Below, piece by piece: positions 33,119-43,618 of a DNA stretch of 64,000 bases. Within the stretch, counting starts at the first letter, position 1. The number at the start of each line of letters is the position of its first letter. This DNA is from Cytidiella melzeri (Eukaryota; Basidiomycota; Agaricomycetes; Polyporales; Irpicaceae). Made by a program: the position numbers and the translations under genes. The notes below the pieces were generated by a model, which had not been told where the DNA came from, did not search any database, and was given only the letters and a program-made list of their open reading frames with translations. The stretch is from NCBI GenBank assembly GCA_022592445.1, contig JABYQR010000051.1, forward strand, positions 62,001 to 126,000, given 5' to 3'.

Positions 33119-35036
33119 ATGGAAACACAGCAGCCTCCAGTAGACCCTTCGAGGTTGTCTTTTGAGTCTGTGGTGACTCGGAGGCGAATTATAGCATCAT
33201 ATTGGGTGGTAGTCTTACTGGCAATACCTCTATGGTGGCGAATGACCAGCATAGACCGACTCTCCCTTCCGGAGTCAAGGGTCTCTGCGTTGAACGCACA
33301 ATATGTATGTAAGGTGGCCACATATGACCAGGATACAAACTGATGTTTTTATCACCTACAGCTGAGATTTCCATTGCGGGTTTCTGTGCATTCTGGGCTG
33401 CCGTCTCTCTCGTCGCTTTTGATGGAGACACAGCTCTCGGAGAGGTTACTGCAGAATGCCGACCGCCATCGGCTGTTCCTCGACAACAGTTCAACTAAAG
33501 CTGAAGTATGCATTGATATCAGCCGGCACTCTGCCTTGTAACCATATAACTGATATTTTCTGCAGCCATTGCACACACCAGGTATCTATGAGGTGGTTAT
33601 CGAGGCAGGAGAACCCAGTATGTTCCTCGATGGAAGACGGCTCGTCATACGCACGCAAGCCGAAGCAGGTCGGACATGAAAACATGGATGCCAACGACTC
33701 ACTGCTTACTTACGTCGTCTTAGGATTGAAGCAGGAAACAGTACTCGACACTTTGAGCGACCTTATCTTACCAAGCTCAGAAAGCATGGAGTCCCTGAGG
33801 GTCGTGAAGTACTCCCCAAGATACAGATTAGCGTTTTCATTGTTGAACGAAGATGCCTCTTCCAACCATGCTATCCTATCTTGGGATGTCAAGGACGCGA
33901 TCGAACGTGGGTCAACCACCTGACAAAGCTGTGCTCAGTACTGAACGCTACGTAGGCTACCTTGCACCCACGCTACAGAAACTTTCCATACTGCACAACT
34001 TTACTATTGAAAGTCAAGTACAGTACCACGCGCCTCTAGCCTTCCGCCCTAAAGCTTACAACCTTGAAGGACTGGGTGTTCATGGTCTAACTCCTGAAGA
34101 CCTCACGGTCTTCGTGAACTCCGCTGAATGGACGCTTTGTAAGTCAGCGACACTGTCTTTGTGTATCACAAGTAGACGCAATCGCTGCAGCATCGAGTGT
34201 TTCGAACGATCCTGTGATTCACTTTGTGGCATTTGTGCCCTCAGCCAATAGTAGTCCTCTCTACATCCTGAACAGCGATGGTAAGTTGAAGACCGCACAC
34301 GAGCTAAACTTGTATACTGACTGCTTTAAGGTACCCCATCCTCTGCCGACGCATTCATACTTCCTCAGTGGGGTGGCATCACTATAGTAAATCAGGTTGT
34401 TCCACATCTTCAAGTCTCGGATCTCCATCACACCTTTGCAACGTTCCGCCGGCAGCTCATGTCCCTCGTCGGCGTTCCTCCTCTTCCTCCGAACGTTGAC
34501 TATGACCTGTCCCTGCCTTTCACCGACTGGCAGCTCGATGCTTTGGTTCGGCTACGGACTCGGCAAAATGTGGACAATAGCAAGGAGACACTCAAGAGCA
34601 TCGTAGCCCTTGTGAATCAGATCGAAAACATGCCTGTCGGGCAAGATGTAAAGGGAGACGTGCAAGGCGCACTGAATGCTCTGGACATGGTCAGCTCTCG
34701 TATAATATGCGCTCTCCAAATCAAACTACTGACCACATATATCAGGTTTTTGCTGAAGGCTTGTCTTCCCTGACATCTGCTCTCAGTCATTCTAGCGACG
34801 CCTTGGCTCGTGCTTCGCGGGCGTTCTTCAATCCTGGGATGCTGGCGCTGCTCTACTTTCCAGCAGAGCATAAATATGCAGTATACACCCCTCTTTTCGC
34901 TTCGGTTGCCGCACCTTTGGTCGCAACTCTAATGCGGGAAATCGCAGCATGGAGAAGAGCACGGAAAGCCAAAGCTCAAGCCCGGGCCCAAGTAGCAACT
35001 GCCGAAAAAGGGGGCGACAGGCAAAAGGTGGATTAA
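33119..35036 (+). CDS. GPI17: GPI transamidase subunit PIG-S (Gpi17)
   Basis: ER membrane subunit of the GPI transamidase, which attaches glycosylphosphatidylinositol to proteins. The N-terminus METQQPPVDPSRLSFESV is followed by an early membrane span (IIASYWVVVLLAIPLWW) and TSIDRLSLPESRV, the standard PIG-S opening. A long lumenal domain follows, with SPRYRLAFSLLNEDAS, LAPTLQKLSILHNFTIESQV and DAFILPQWGGITI. Near the C-terminus is a second span (AVYTPLFASVAAPLVATLM) and a short basic cytosolic tail. About seven short introns. Two joins (around 33675-33721 and 33910-33956) were chosen because they restore the conserved frame. Stop TAA at 35034-35036. Confidence 0.88.
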
Positions 35037-35444
35037 GGCATTGATACGCATGTATTTACTTGCCGTACGGCTCCATGGACGAGCTGTACTCTTATTCCCG
35101 TCAGCATGCCTATTATTGCATCAGCACATAGCAAGAAGCTTGAGTTCTATGAGGTGTACGTACCCGGGTCCAATTTCCTCGGATGTAATGGTGGGATTGC
35201 AGGGTGACGTACATAGGTATGGGCCTCCTATTGCTATCTTGTTGCCCAGAAGCTGGTCCAGGAGCATGCTGACATGCAGCCTGTGAATATGATCTCTTGT
35301 AGAACATTCAAGCATCTCTCCATCGTCGACAGTACCTCCCAGGCTTCACCAATGAAAGATATATAATGCTCCAGCTGACCATCCTTACACGCGTTCACCC
35401 TCTGTCCCTCCCTAACCTCAATCCTTGGTCGACGCGTCGACATC
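35037..35444. other. Intergenic PIG-S / ICMT-like
   Basis: 408 bp without a supported gene: 3' flank of PIG-S and promoter of the methyltransferase. Confidence 0.4.
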
Positions 35445-36252
35445 ATGCTCTGGATACCTGCGACTACGCTTTCCGTTTCACCGATCTTCAAAATACCCTT
35501 ACTGTTCGCTGGTGCTGCAGGCATGCATGTCACCTTTACGCCGCCTAATCCCACCCCGGAGCCAGGCGAAACTACAAAATATGGGTACAAACCTTCTTAT
35601 TCATGGTTTAATACCGCGCGAGGACTCGCTGTAGCTACCAAGGTAAGCCTTTCCTGCAAGCGAGTTAGAAAATCCTGACCATATTGATTGTCTGTCTCAG
35701 ACCTTGCAATGGGCTACTGCGATGTGCGAGTCCGCCGTCATCTTGGCTAGCCTCTTTCCCTCCCCCACGTCCACAGATGTATTGACGACGCTTACACGAA
35801 GCCCTTACTCTGGAAGCGCAGTGCGGCTCACACCCGCTTCCGTGGTCGGCTACACCTTGATGTGCTTTGGAGGCATCGTTCGGTACTGGTCCTACCGAGA
35901 AATGGGCCGTCTCTACACGTGGGAGCTATCCGTCAAGAGAGATCATCACCTCGTTACGACGGGCCCGTATGCCTTCGTCCGCCACCCAGGGTATACGGCG
36001 CTGGGTGCCGCGAGCTTGGGCATGATCATCGGTGGCATGGGCCCTGGCAGTTGGCTCAGAGAGTGTAGATGGTTGGATACTGCAGTGGGAAAGGTCTGCG
36101 CGGGGCTGTGGCTAGGTTATCACTTGTTCACGACAGCAAAGTTGTGGAAGAGATGCCCGACGGAGGATCGGGTGCTGAAGGAGCAGTTTCCGGAGGAGTG
36201 GGAGGCTTGGGCAAAAAAGACGCCATACAGGCTGATTCCGTTTGTGTATTGA
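35445..36252 (+). CDS. Isoprenylcysteine carboxyl methyltransferase-like membrane protein
   Basis: Member of the ICMT/PEMT membrane methyltransferase superfamily. True ICMT (Ste14) methylates prenylated cysteines at the ER, but basidiomycetes carry many paralogues of unknown substrate. Two exons with one intron (35643-35700) joining VATK to TLQWATAM. Several hydrophobic helices are seen: FKIPLLFAGAAGMHV, TAMCESAVILASLFP and ASVVGYTLMCFGGIVRYWSY. The signature SAM-binding segment HHLVTTGPYAFVRHPGYTA is present, then a helix with EEWEAWAKKTPYRLIPFVY at the end. Length ~248 residues. The substrate cannot be deduced. Start ATG at 35445 is the first in frame with the hydrophobic helix. Confidence 0.85.
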
Positions 36253-36342
36253 AGATCATGACACTCGCATTCTGAGGACATGAATGACTACAACATTGTA
36301 TCGATCGGCAGTACCAATAATGTGATATATACCGGGCCCGAT

Positions 36343-38824
36343 TCAACTCGGTCCGCCAGCTCGCGCCATTTTCTTGTCATGACCTCGTTTGCGGTTGTGA
36401 TTTCCTCGGCTAGCCTTGTTCTTGTCCTTCCAAGCTCTGTCCCGAGCACTTCCGCCTTCTCCTTGTCCGCCTCCTCCGCTGCTTCCGCCTTCGCCACCGT
36501 GGCTGAGGGCGCCTCGCCCTCTGCCTCTGCCCCCGCCGCCGCGTCCTCTACCATGACCTCTGCCCTGGCCACCGCGAGGTGGCTGGAACGATCGTCCGGT
36601 CGGAGGTAGGAAAGGTCCACGTCTATTTCCAGAGAACTCGTGCTTTTGCAAAATTTTGGCCTTGTCAGGCTATCAAACATACCGTTAGTGAGTGTAAGTG
36701 TCTAATGATAGGTCATGGCGACATACGTTTCGTTCCAGCATGATCCTCCATCCTTCTATTTGTTCGTCGGACCAACCTGCAGTCAAGTTGTGTCAGTGAG
36801 AATACTTTACATCTATGGCTAGAAACGCGTGCCTGTTTGTGCACGTAGGTCGGTTCGTGCTTTGCTTCTTCTTGTCTGAGCGTCCCGATCGAAGACCTTG
36901 GCGTCCGCGATATAAGCCAGCTCCAACACCGTCTCAGGCTTCTTCGGTGTCAAACCCTACAAAAATTGTCAAAAATTGTTTGATTCAGTTTCATGTCCGG
37001 AAAGCGTACCTCGTCATCGTGGCCTGCCTCGTCTCCAGTCTCTCCATCCTCGCTTTCCTCTCCATCTCGCACTTTTAGTCGCCCTTCGTCAAGCTCATCC
37101 TCAAACGCCACGTCAATCCCCCCTTCTCTTGTGCCGTCAGCCTCTTCATCCTCATCGTCCGAAACTTCTTCCGCTCGACGCAAGATATCCGCCTTCATCT
37201 GCTCGATAAACGCACGATCCTGGAGAAGTGTGTGTGCGTCGTCCCTAGACAACGCCCCATTGAGTGCTGCAGACTTTCAGCACAACGGCAGCAACGTTCA
37301 AACGCACCTCTTCTTGCCGACACGTAATTGAGTCACATCCATGACTTCCTGATCAAACACATTCTTCCTCTCCTTCGTAAAGACAAACGCATCCTCTTGA
37401 GCTGGCACTGTCGTCTGTACCATGTATGTTCCTGCATCTCCATCGCCTGCACCTCCAAACCGCGCAACCACACCTTCGTACTCTTCTACACTCGGAGCGG
37501 TCCCCTCGAACAACGCCTCAATCAACCGCTCAGCGTTTCCTTTGAACGAATAATCTGCGTGTGCCAACAAAAACCGGACGTAATCCGGTCGCTGGTCTGG
37601 TAAGATATCGAGCACTTGCGCCACCGCTGCGTCCAACGCCGGATCTTCTTCGACTACCACAGGAGCAGCGCCAACAGCTTTCCCTTTCCCTTTGACGTCC
37701 ACCCTCGAAGGGCCCTTACCGAGGTTATCTATCCCAGGTTGAACACCTGATGAACGGAGGAGGAGCTTGAGCGCCCCAGGTCGGTCCTGCGGAGAAGCGC
37801 TGTTATCCAGTGAATGGAGCGTCGATTCTAGTAGTTGTGTTCGCGGATCGTCTGCACGACGCGTCGCTTCTGAAATGATCTTTGAGAGGCCATACGTGTG
37901 CTGGTAGTCGGCTAAAAGCGATTGGTTCAGGAAGGGAATAGTTGTCGTGTCGCTCCCATGCGGAGATGGGACATCCAATAGCGCAAAGATGGTCTCAAAT
38001 GCCACCTCGGTTCTCGCTGCGAGAGTGGCACTCGGGGCGGTGAGCTCTTCGACGTCTTTGAGTAATGTGCGAAGGAGGACATGGAAGCTGTCGATCAGGG
38101 CGACCTTTGTCTCCAGGAATATGCGTTCCCAATCGTCCAGAGGGGAATTTGCGCCTGCAGAGTGAAGACGTTCTGGTCTGATGCCACCGTATGAACGGAC
38201 ACAGGTGGAAAGACCGGCGTCGTATGCTGTTGCGAGGGCGAGGACGAAGGGTGTGCTTCGCGCGAACGGGCGGACGAGTTCGGGTGGTGCGGATTGAAGG
38301 AAGGACGAGAGAACGTGTGAGATCTTGCGGATTCCGTACAGACCTTGTGCATTACTGGAGAGAAGAGAGGTGAACGCCGGGACGCCTTCAGTTTCGATGG
38401 ACTGGACGAGCTGCGTATTGTTATTCACAGAGAGCAGCAGTGCCCGAAACCGTTTCGGGTTCGTAGGTCCATACACCGCGGCCAAGTCAATGAGGATCTG
38501 AAGATCCAGCTTGGCAGCAAACTTTTCTGCAAGCCTGAACGTGCGCTCGTGCACCGTTCGCTCGACGGCTGAGAGTTTAAAGAGGTGGCTGGTACGTTGA
38601 GAGTCGGCTTCCCAGATAAGTGCGCCTAAGATTCGTTGGACATGATCCTTGGCATACGACCCAATGAAATTGACTGAAGCTGATGTGTCCCGTTTCTCTG
38701 CTGGAAGAGCGAGAACTTGGGATAAAGTGGATGCAATCGTGTGGTTGAGGGCTGCTTGTTGTGACGGAGGAAGGGCACTCCTGGCTTTCGTGCCAGGGTA
38801 GAGAGGCAGTTTGGTGACAGCCAT
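36343..38824 (-). CDS. CUE-domain protein (Cue3/ASCC2-like)
   Basis: Likely ubiquitin-binding subunit related to yeast Cue3 and human ASCC2, which act in ribosome quality control. The start MAVTKLPLYPGTKARSALPP is preceded on the minus strand by TTTCTACAG, so an upstream ATG at 38851 probably lies in a 5'UTR intron. A long helical N-terminal domain fills the first exon. The CUE motif is near residue 400: VLDILPDQRPDYVRFLLAHA...NAERLIEALFEG. Later exons are Asp/Glu-rich (SDDEDEEADG), then DEQIEGWRIMLERN. The tail is Gly/Arg-rich (GRGRGGGGRGRGRG) and stops at 36343. About six exons. Family identity rests on the CUE motif and overall order, so the exact orthologue is inference. Confidence 0.83.
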
Positions 38825-39609
38825 GTTCTGTAGAAATTTACTGGCAAGCATAAGAGTAAGATGTAGGTTACCACTGCTAAGTATCCGTACTCACCAATCA
38901 AACGTGTGCCACTGAATCGTCAACTGCAATTCACTTGTGGCGGTTCTGAAAGCCAGCACCGTACCTAAGCCTATTCTCAGATGAGCAGAGTGTCTTTGAT
39001 ACTGATGATATTACCATGCAAATGTCTGACTGTGCTTACCTCAAATTCTGAGCCGAACCGTTGACTCGGAGGACTAGTCTGATAAACGCCCATGCTGCGT
39101 TCAAGGATTACTCACACTGTCGTCGGTATAGCCTAATCAGGCAGGACGGCGGGAGCAATACACTACTCAGGGGTTGAAAATCAAGTACCCTACTAATCGA
39201 AGTGGTCGATCGTCAATCAAGTTCAGCAAGGACCTACAAACGCTGACAATTAGATCTTTTGACAAAGAGACAAAGATATTTACCAGCGACAATTCCAGCG
39301 AAAGTGAGATCAACTTGAAGCGTTGAGAGGTATCCTATCAGTATTACGAATACTATTCCCGCTTGGTTTTCTCTACTACAATTCTTGCCGAACATGGAAA
39401 CTATACAGAGTAATACAATGATGGTGTTTGAACAACGAAGACCGGCTGCTCCCAATCTACTCCGCACCAAAACAGTGAGGGTATGTAGGGTAATGATGGC
39501 AATGATGTACAGCGAGAGAGAGGGATTACATTTTTGATACAAGTGTCCGTGGGTCTTAAAAGAGGGTTACAACGGGCCGGGACGCTTTGCTTGAAAGTTG
39601 TGAGGACGT
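38825..39609. other. Intergenic CUE gene / alcohol dehydrogenase
   Basis: Nearly 800 bp without a recognised gene, between the CUE gene start and the end of the ADH gene. A short frame at 39234-39542 has no support. Confidence 0.4.
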
Positions 39610-41035
39610 CTACTCCTTCATGTTGAGGACGATACGGCCGGCGACGATACCCTGATCCAGAGCGTGGTATGTCCTGTGGTAAATGCAATTGTGAGAATGG
39701 ATTCGGAAGAGCATGTGTGGTAAAGGAAGTAGACGTACGCTTTGAGATCAGAAAGCTGCTTGGTCTGGAAGTAGCACTTGACCTTGCCGCGGGAAGCGAT
39801 CTCGAGAGCCTCACGAGCATCTTGTCGGTTACTGTAAATGGAGATCAGCGCGCAGATCAGTATACGAAGCACAAAGGACCTACCCGACGTAGGAGCCAAG
39901 AATGTTAATGCTTTTCGTGACCGTGAAGAAAATGTCGGCGTTGAGTGTTGCACGGGCCGGGAGACCGACGGCCATTAGAGTTCCTCCGGGTCGAAGATAG
40001 TCGATGGCCTGCTGGTAAGCGAAACCTGTCGCGGCAGTGATGACAGCAGTGTGAGGGCCAAGGCCGTCGGTGGCGTCCTTGATGTCCTGTACGAGATCTT
40101 TGTTCGTCATGAAGTCTATCCACTTCTCAGCACCGAGCTTCAGGCAGAGTTCGCGCTTCTCATCACCAGTGTCTGAGTGGATGTGAGGTTATGTTTGGAA
40201 CTAGTGTAGGTTGGGCTTGCTTACCGACGGCGAGCACACGGAGACCCATTGCAACAGCGTATTGGATGGCCAAGTGACCGAGACCTCCACCGGCCCCGGG
40301 AAGGATGATCCACTCGCCGATATTGGTGTGGCTGTACTTGATCGCACGGTAGACGGTGACACCCTGTTTGAGCACATTCAGCAGCTGCATTGCACTGAGA
40401 TGGAAGAGCTTACAGCGCAGAGAATAGAAGCAGCCTCAGCGCTGCCGAGGTTCTCGGGAATGGGGGTAACGTGCCTGACCCACGAGAGGACGTATTGCTG
40501 GAAGGTACCATCGACAGTGAAGCCGCTGTATTGTCCCTTGGCGCAAACTAGGGTACAGAGGTGTCAACAAGTCTAGAATGGGAAAGAAGCAGGGCAATCT
40601 AGATGCGTGCGTACCTTGTTCGAGACCCTTCCTGCAAGACTCGCAGTCCAAGCAGGAATCAGCGAGCCACTTGATACCGACACGGTCTCCAAGCTGGACT
40701 GGGGAGTCCTGAGTGTGAGCCCCAATGGCGACGACGATACCGACACCCTGTGGAAAAATAGCTGTGATTTTTTTTATCTTATAAGAAATCGATGGCCGTC
40801 TGCGTACCTCATGACCACCGACGAGGGGAGTCTTTGCGGGGATTGGCCAGTCACCCCTGGCTGCGTGCAAGTCGGTGTGGCAGACGCCGGTCACGTCGAG
40901 CTTGACGAGACATTCTCCTGGCTTGAGGGTTTCAGGCTGAGGAACTGGGTGATCGGTCTTGATTTCGAGCTCTGCGCCTGCGGATGCGACGACAGCCGCC
41001 GTCTGGGTTTTCGGGATGGTGAATTGAGGAGACAT
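39610..41035 (-). CDS. Zinc-dependent alcohol dehydrogenase (ADH1-type)
   Basis: Medium-chain NAD-dependent dehydrogenase interconverting alcohols and aldehydes, usually cytosolic. The start is MSPQFTIPKTQTAAVVAS. Catalytic zinc ligands are seen in VTGVCHTDLHAARGDWP and the GGHE segment. The structural zinc motif is CLDCESCRKGLEQVC. The Rossmann signature is AGGGLGHLAIQYAVAMGLRV, and then GAEKWIDF and SYVGNRQDAREAL follow. The end is ALDQGIVAGRIVLNMKE with TAG at 39610-39612. About seven introns, all with in-frame joins. A TATA-like box lies 67 bp upstream (+ strand 41102-41107). Complete and apparently functional. Confidence 0.93.
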
Positions 41036-42023
41036 TGTGAGAGATCGAATACAACTGGGAGTTGGTGGGATGAGGAAGAGGATAGGAGAGGAGCAGCAGT
41101 ATTTATACTGGGCCACTCGAGCGGAGCGGTGTCCTGGATAACGGCGTGCATAGACGCCTCCCGGCTTGAACGTGATTCGACTGAGCATGAGCATTGTCTC
41201 GTTCTTGCTCTAGGTCAGTCTGGCTCTGGTCGTCTGTGGTACGGCGGCGGAGGTGGCAGACGTTGCTCTGGCTGCATCCAGACTGCAAATTTATAGTAGC
41301 GACGGGTCCAGGTGTAGATCCAAATCATATCGAGACTGATTTAGCCGTCGTGTTTTGCTCATACCGTCCATCCCGCGCCCGGCCGATTTCGTTCGAGAAT
41401 GCGCTCTAGACAAGTCAAGGCCGTCGCGATGGTCGGAGGTGGCGGACTCGACGAGCGCAGTCGATGTAAGATGGCAGTACATGTTTCACCTAGCGCTGTT
41501 TGCACCTAATCTGCAATGACAACCGCGGCTCTCACGGGAGGTCAGGTCGCCACAGGATTATGGATGGACGTGTAAGAGGGCACTCTACTTGGAAGAAACG
41601 ACAGTCCCTACTGAACCTGCTCTGCCAACGATAATCAAACGCGGCTTGAAGCTGACTACGAGGGCTGCGATGCTTTAAAGGACGCTATTTTGACGACACA
41701 TGACAGTGCCTGAAGGGCTACCTGCTCTTAATGATTCCCACTCGCCGAGTCAGACCGCTGTAGCTGTAAAAGCAGCCAGCCATGTTTACAGCCCAATGTG
41801 AAAGCACCATTGCCAGCGTCATACACAAAGACAGATCAACTTCGACTTTACAACCAATCCTATTGGCACTTCCACCTACACACAACATCAGGTAGAGCAA
41901 AACATGAGGTCGCAGACTGCTACGTCGTTCCCGTCTTCAGTCGCGCGTGGTCATTGCGAGGGATTCGTCTCTATCTACAGTTGATGGCGTCAGTACTGGC
42001 AACATGTAAGGACGGGCGATGAC
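41036..42023. other. Intergenic, 1 kb
   Basis: The proximal 100 bases hold the ADH promoter. No gene, RNA or repeat is recognised in the rest. Confidence 0.4.
41102..41107 (-). promoter_or_regulatory. TATA box of alcohol dehydrogenase
   Basis: TATAAA on the minus strand in AGTATAAATA, ~67 bp before the ATG, the usual spacing for an inducible fungal gene. Confidence 0.55.
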
Positions 42024-42548
42024 TTACCTGGAGGGAGTTCCGATGTTGGCCATATCCGAGACCGCGCGAGATTCTGCGGCACTCTCAGGCAACTCTCCAC
42101 GCTTCGCTGTCGCTTTAGGTAGCCTTCCCAGCCTCCTGAGCCCTTTCTCCAGCAATCGAGAGCCACCATCTATAGCTCCATGAGCATAGGGGGTACTCTT
42201 TTGAATGAACCCTACTCTCAGGCGTCCAGAGGCATCTACAACTTTATGAGCACCGGCGGCAGCCTTTTGAAGACCTGTGATCGCCACTTTAGCAACCCCA
42301 GGTTTTCTCAAACCCTTCAATGCGAGTGTCTGGAGAAGGCGCTTGGTGATGTAGTGGCCATCTTGCAGATCTCTGGCGCCCATGCCCGTGGGACCCTGGT
42401 AGACTGCCTTTCCATCCACATCACGGGTTTGCAACTCAGCAGCAGGGCCGCTGGCTCTCTCAGCCTGCCAAAGATCGACAGGTGCAGCGAAAGTGGGAAG
42501 AACGGTGGCAAGGACAGCACCGAGGGCGAAAATGGCGAAGTAGCGCAT
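42024..42548 (-). CDS. Small secreted protein, unrecognised
   Basis: Unrecognised. The ATG at 42548 starts a clear signal peptide, MRYFAIFALGAVLATVLPTF with cleavage after AAP or nearby. The mature ~150 residues contain no cysteine and several KR/KRG dibasic sites (ITKRLLQT, TAKRGELPES). They are rich in Ala, Gly, Leu and Lys (LQKAAAGAHKVVDASGRL). It has no CaaX end, so it is not a mating pheromone precursor. The stop codon sits inside AGGTAAGT, a perfect splice donor, so the last exon may continue elsewhere; no convincing acceptor was found. Upstream lies the 275-bp tandem duplication. Whether this is an effector, a propeptide or a structural protein cannot be told. Confidence 0.55.
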   Translation of the reverse strand: MRYFAIFALGAVLATVLPTFAAPVDLWQAERASGPAAELQTRDVDGKAVYQGPTGMGARDLQDGHYITKRLLQTLALKGLRKPGVAKVAITGLQKAAAGAHKVVDASGRLRVGFIQKSTPYAHGAIDGGSRLLEKGLRRLGRLPKATAKRGELPESAAESRAVSDMANIGTPSR

Positions 42549-42678
42549 GATGAACAAGAAGGAGTGGTAGGATGATTGGGCGAGTTTTCGAATGGAAAAG
42601 TATAAGACAAGATGAGCTACCATGATACAGAGATCAGCAGGAGCTCACAGGATTGCATAGTTGGGTAAGGTGTCCACT

Positions 42679-42953
42679 CACCAACCAGTGCTAATCTGTG
42701 TAAGTTGGTAAGAACGAAGGGGACTGCCAGAGTTGTAGAGGATGAGAGTGCGCCAGCTTCGATATTTATGCGAGCCCCTTCGGAGCCCCTCAACGTTTGC
42801 TTGGCGGTATTGGGTCACAGCAAAAGTTGATAAATGCACCATAGCCCCCTGATGTTGGTGCTAGTTGAGACGTGTAGGGAAAAATCCAAGACACAGCCGC
42901 CACAACGATGTACACACCGACACGCACCTAAGTATCGTACTGACATACCGTGA
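42679..42953. repeat. Direct tandem repeat, copy 1 (275 bp)
   Basis: Begins CACCAACCAGTGCTAATCTG and ends at ACATACCGTGA. A central stretch of ~100 bp is identical to copy 2. It contains a minus-strand GCATAAATATCG, TATA-like relative to the secreted protein gene. Confidence 0.92.
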
Positions 42954-43237
42954 CACCAACCAGTGCTAATCTGTGTGGGTTGGTCAGCACGAAGGGGAGT
43001 TGTGGAGGATGAGAGTGCGCAGCTTCGATATTTATGCGAGCCCCTTCGGAGCCCCTCAACGTTTGCTTGGCGGTATTGGGTCACAGCAAAAGTTGATAAA
43101 TGCACCATAGCCCCCTGATGTTGATGCTAGTTGAAACATGTAGGGAAGTTGAAACATGTAGGGAAAAAACCAAGACACAACCGCCACGGCGATGTACACA
43201 TCGACACGCACCTAAGTATCGTACTTACATATCGTGG
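42954..43237. repeat. Direct tandem repeat, copy 2 (~284 bp)
   Basis: Abuts copy 1 without spacer. It differs by scattered substitutions, a small deletion near its start, and an internal 18-bp duplication (GTTGAAACATGTAGGGAA twice, ~43130-43165). Confidence 0.92.
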
Positions 43238-43618
43238 CATACCCGCAAAGAGAGACAAAGAAGCGCACGGCATGATAGAGAGTGATATCTGAACGAATTC
43301 TGAAGGGGTTAACTGACGAGTGAGATGAACACTTGTGACTCGGATGTTCCAAGAGGGCAACGAGACGAAGGCAACGAGAGGGGAGGCCAAGGCAACGAGA
43401 GAGGCCAAGTAATCATCGGCCGAAATCCGGCACTGGTTTGCCGATTATGGCCGAGATAAGCAGCGTGGGAAAAGTAGGTGCCGCGCACTTGGACGCCTAA
43501 CCCGAACAGGCGCCGTCGTTCACTTGGACAACTACGACCACGACGACCTTGACGGCGTCCACGACTACTCTACGACAAACTATTTTAATCTCATACTAAT
43601 CTCTCTCAGCATCACACT

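Larger units (their letters stand above)
42549..43618. other. Divergent promoter region with tandem duplication
   Basis: This ~1.07-kb region lies between the secreted protein gene (minus) and the Gin4-like kinase (plus). It holds a direct 275-bp duplication (annotated separately). Short GGCAACGAGAG-type repeats lie at ~43356-43408, and no gene is seen. Confidence 0.6.
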
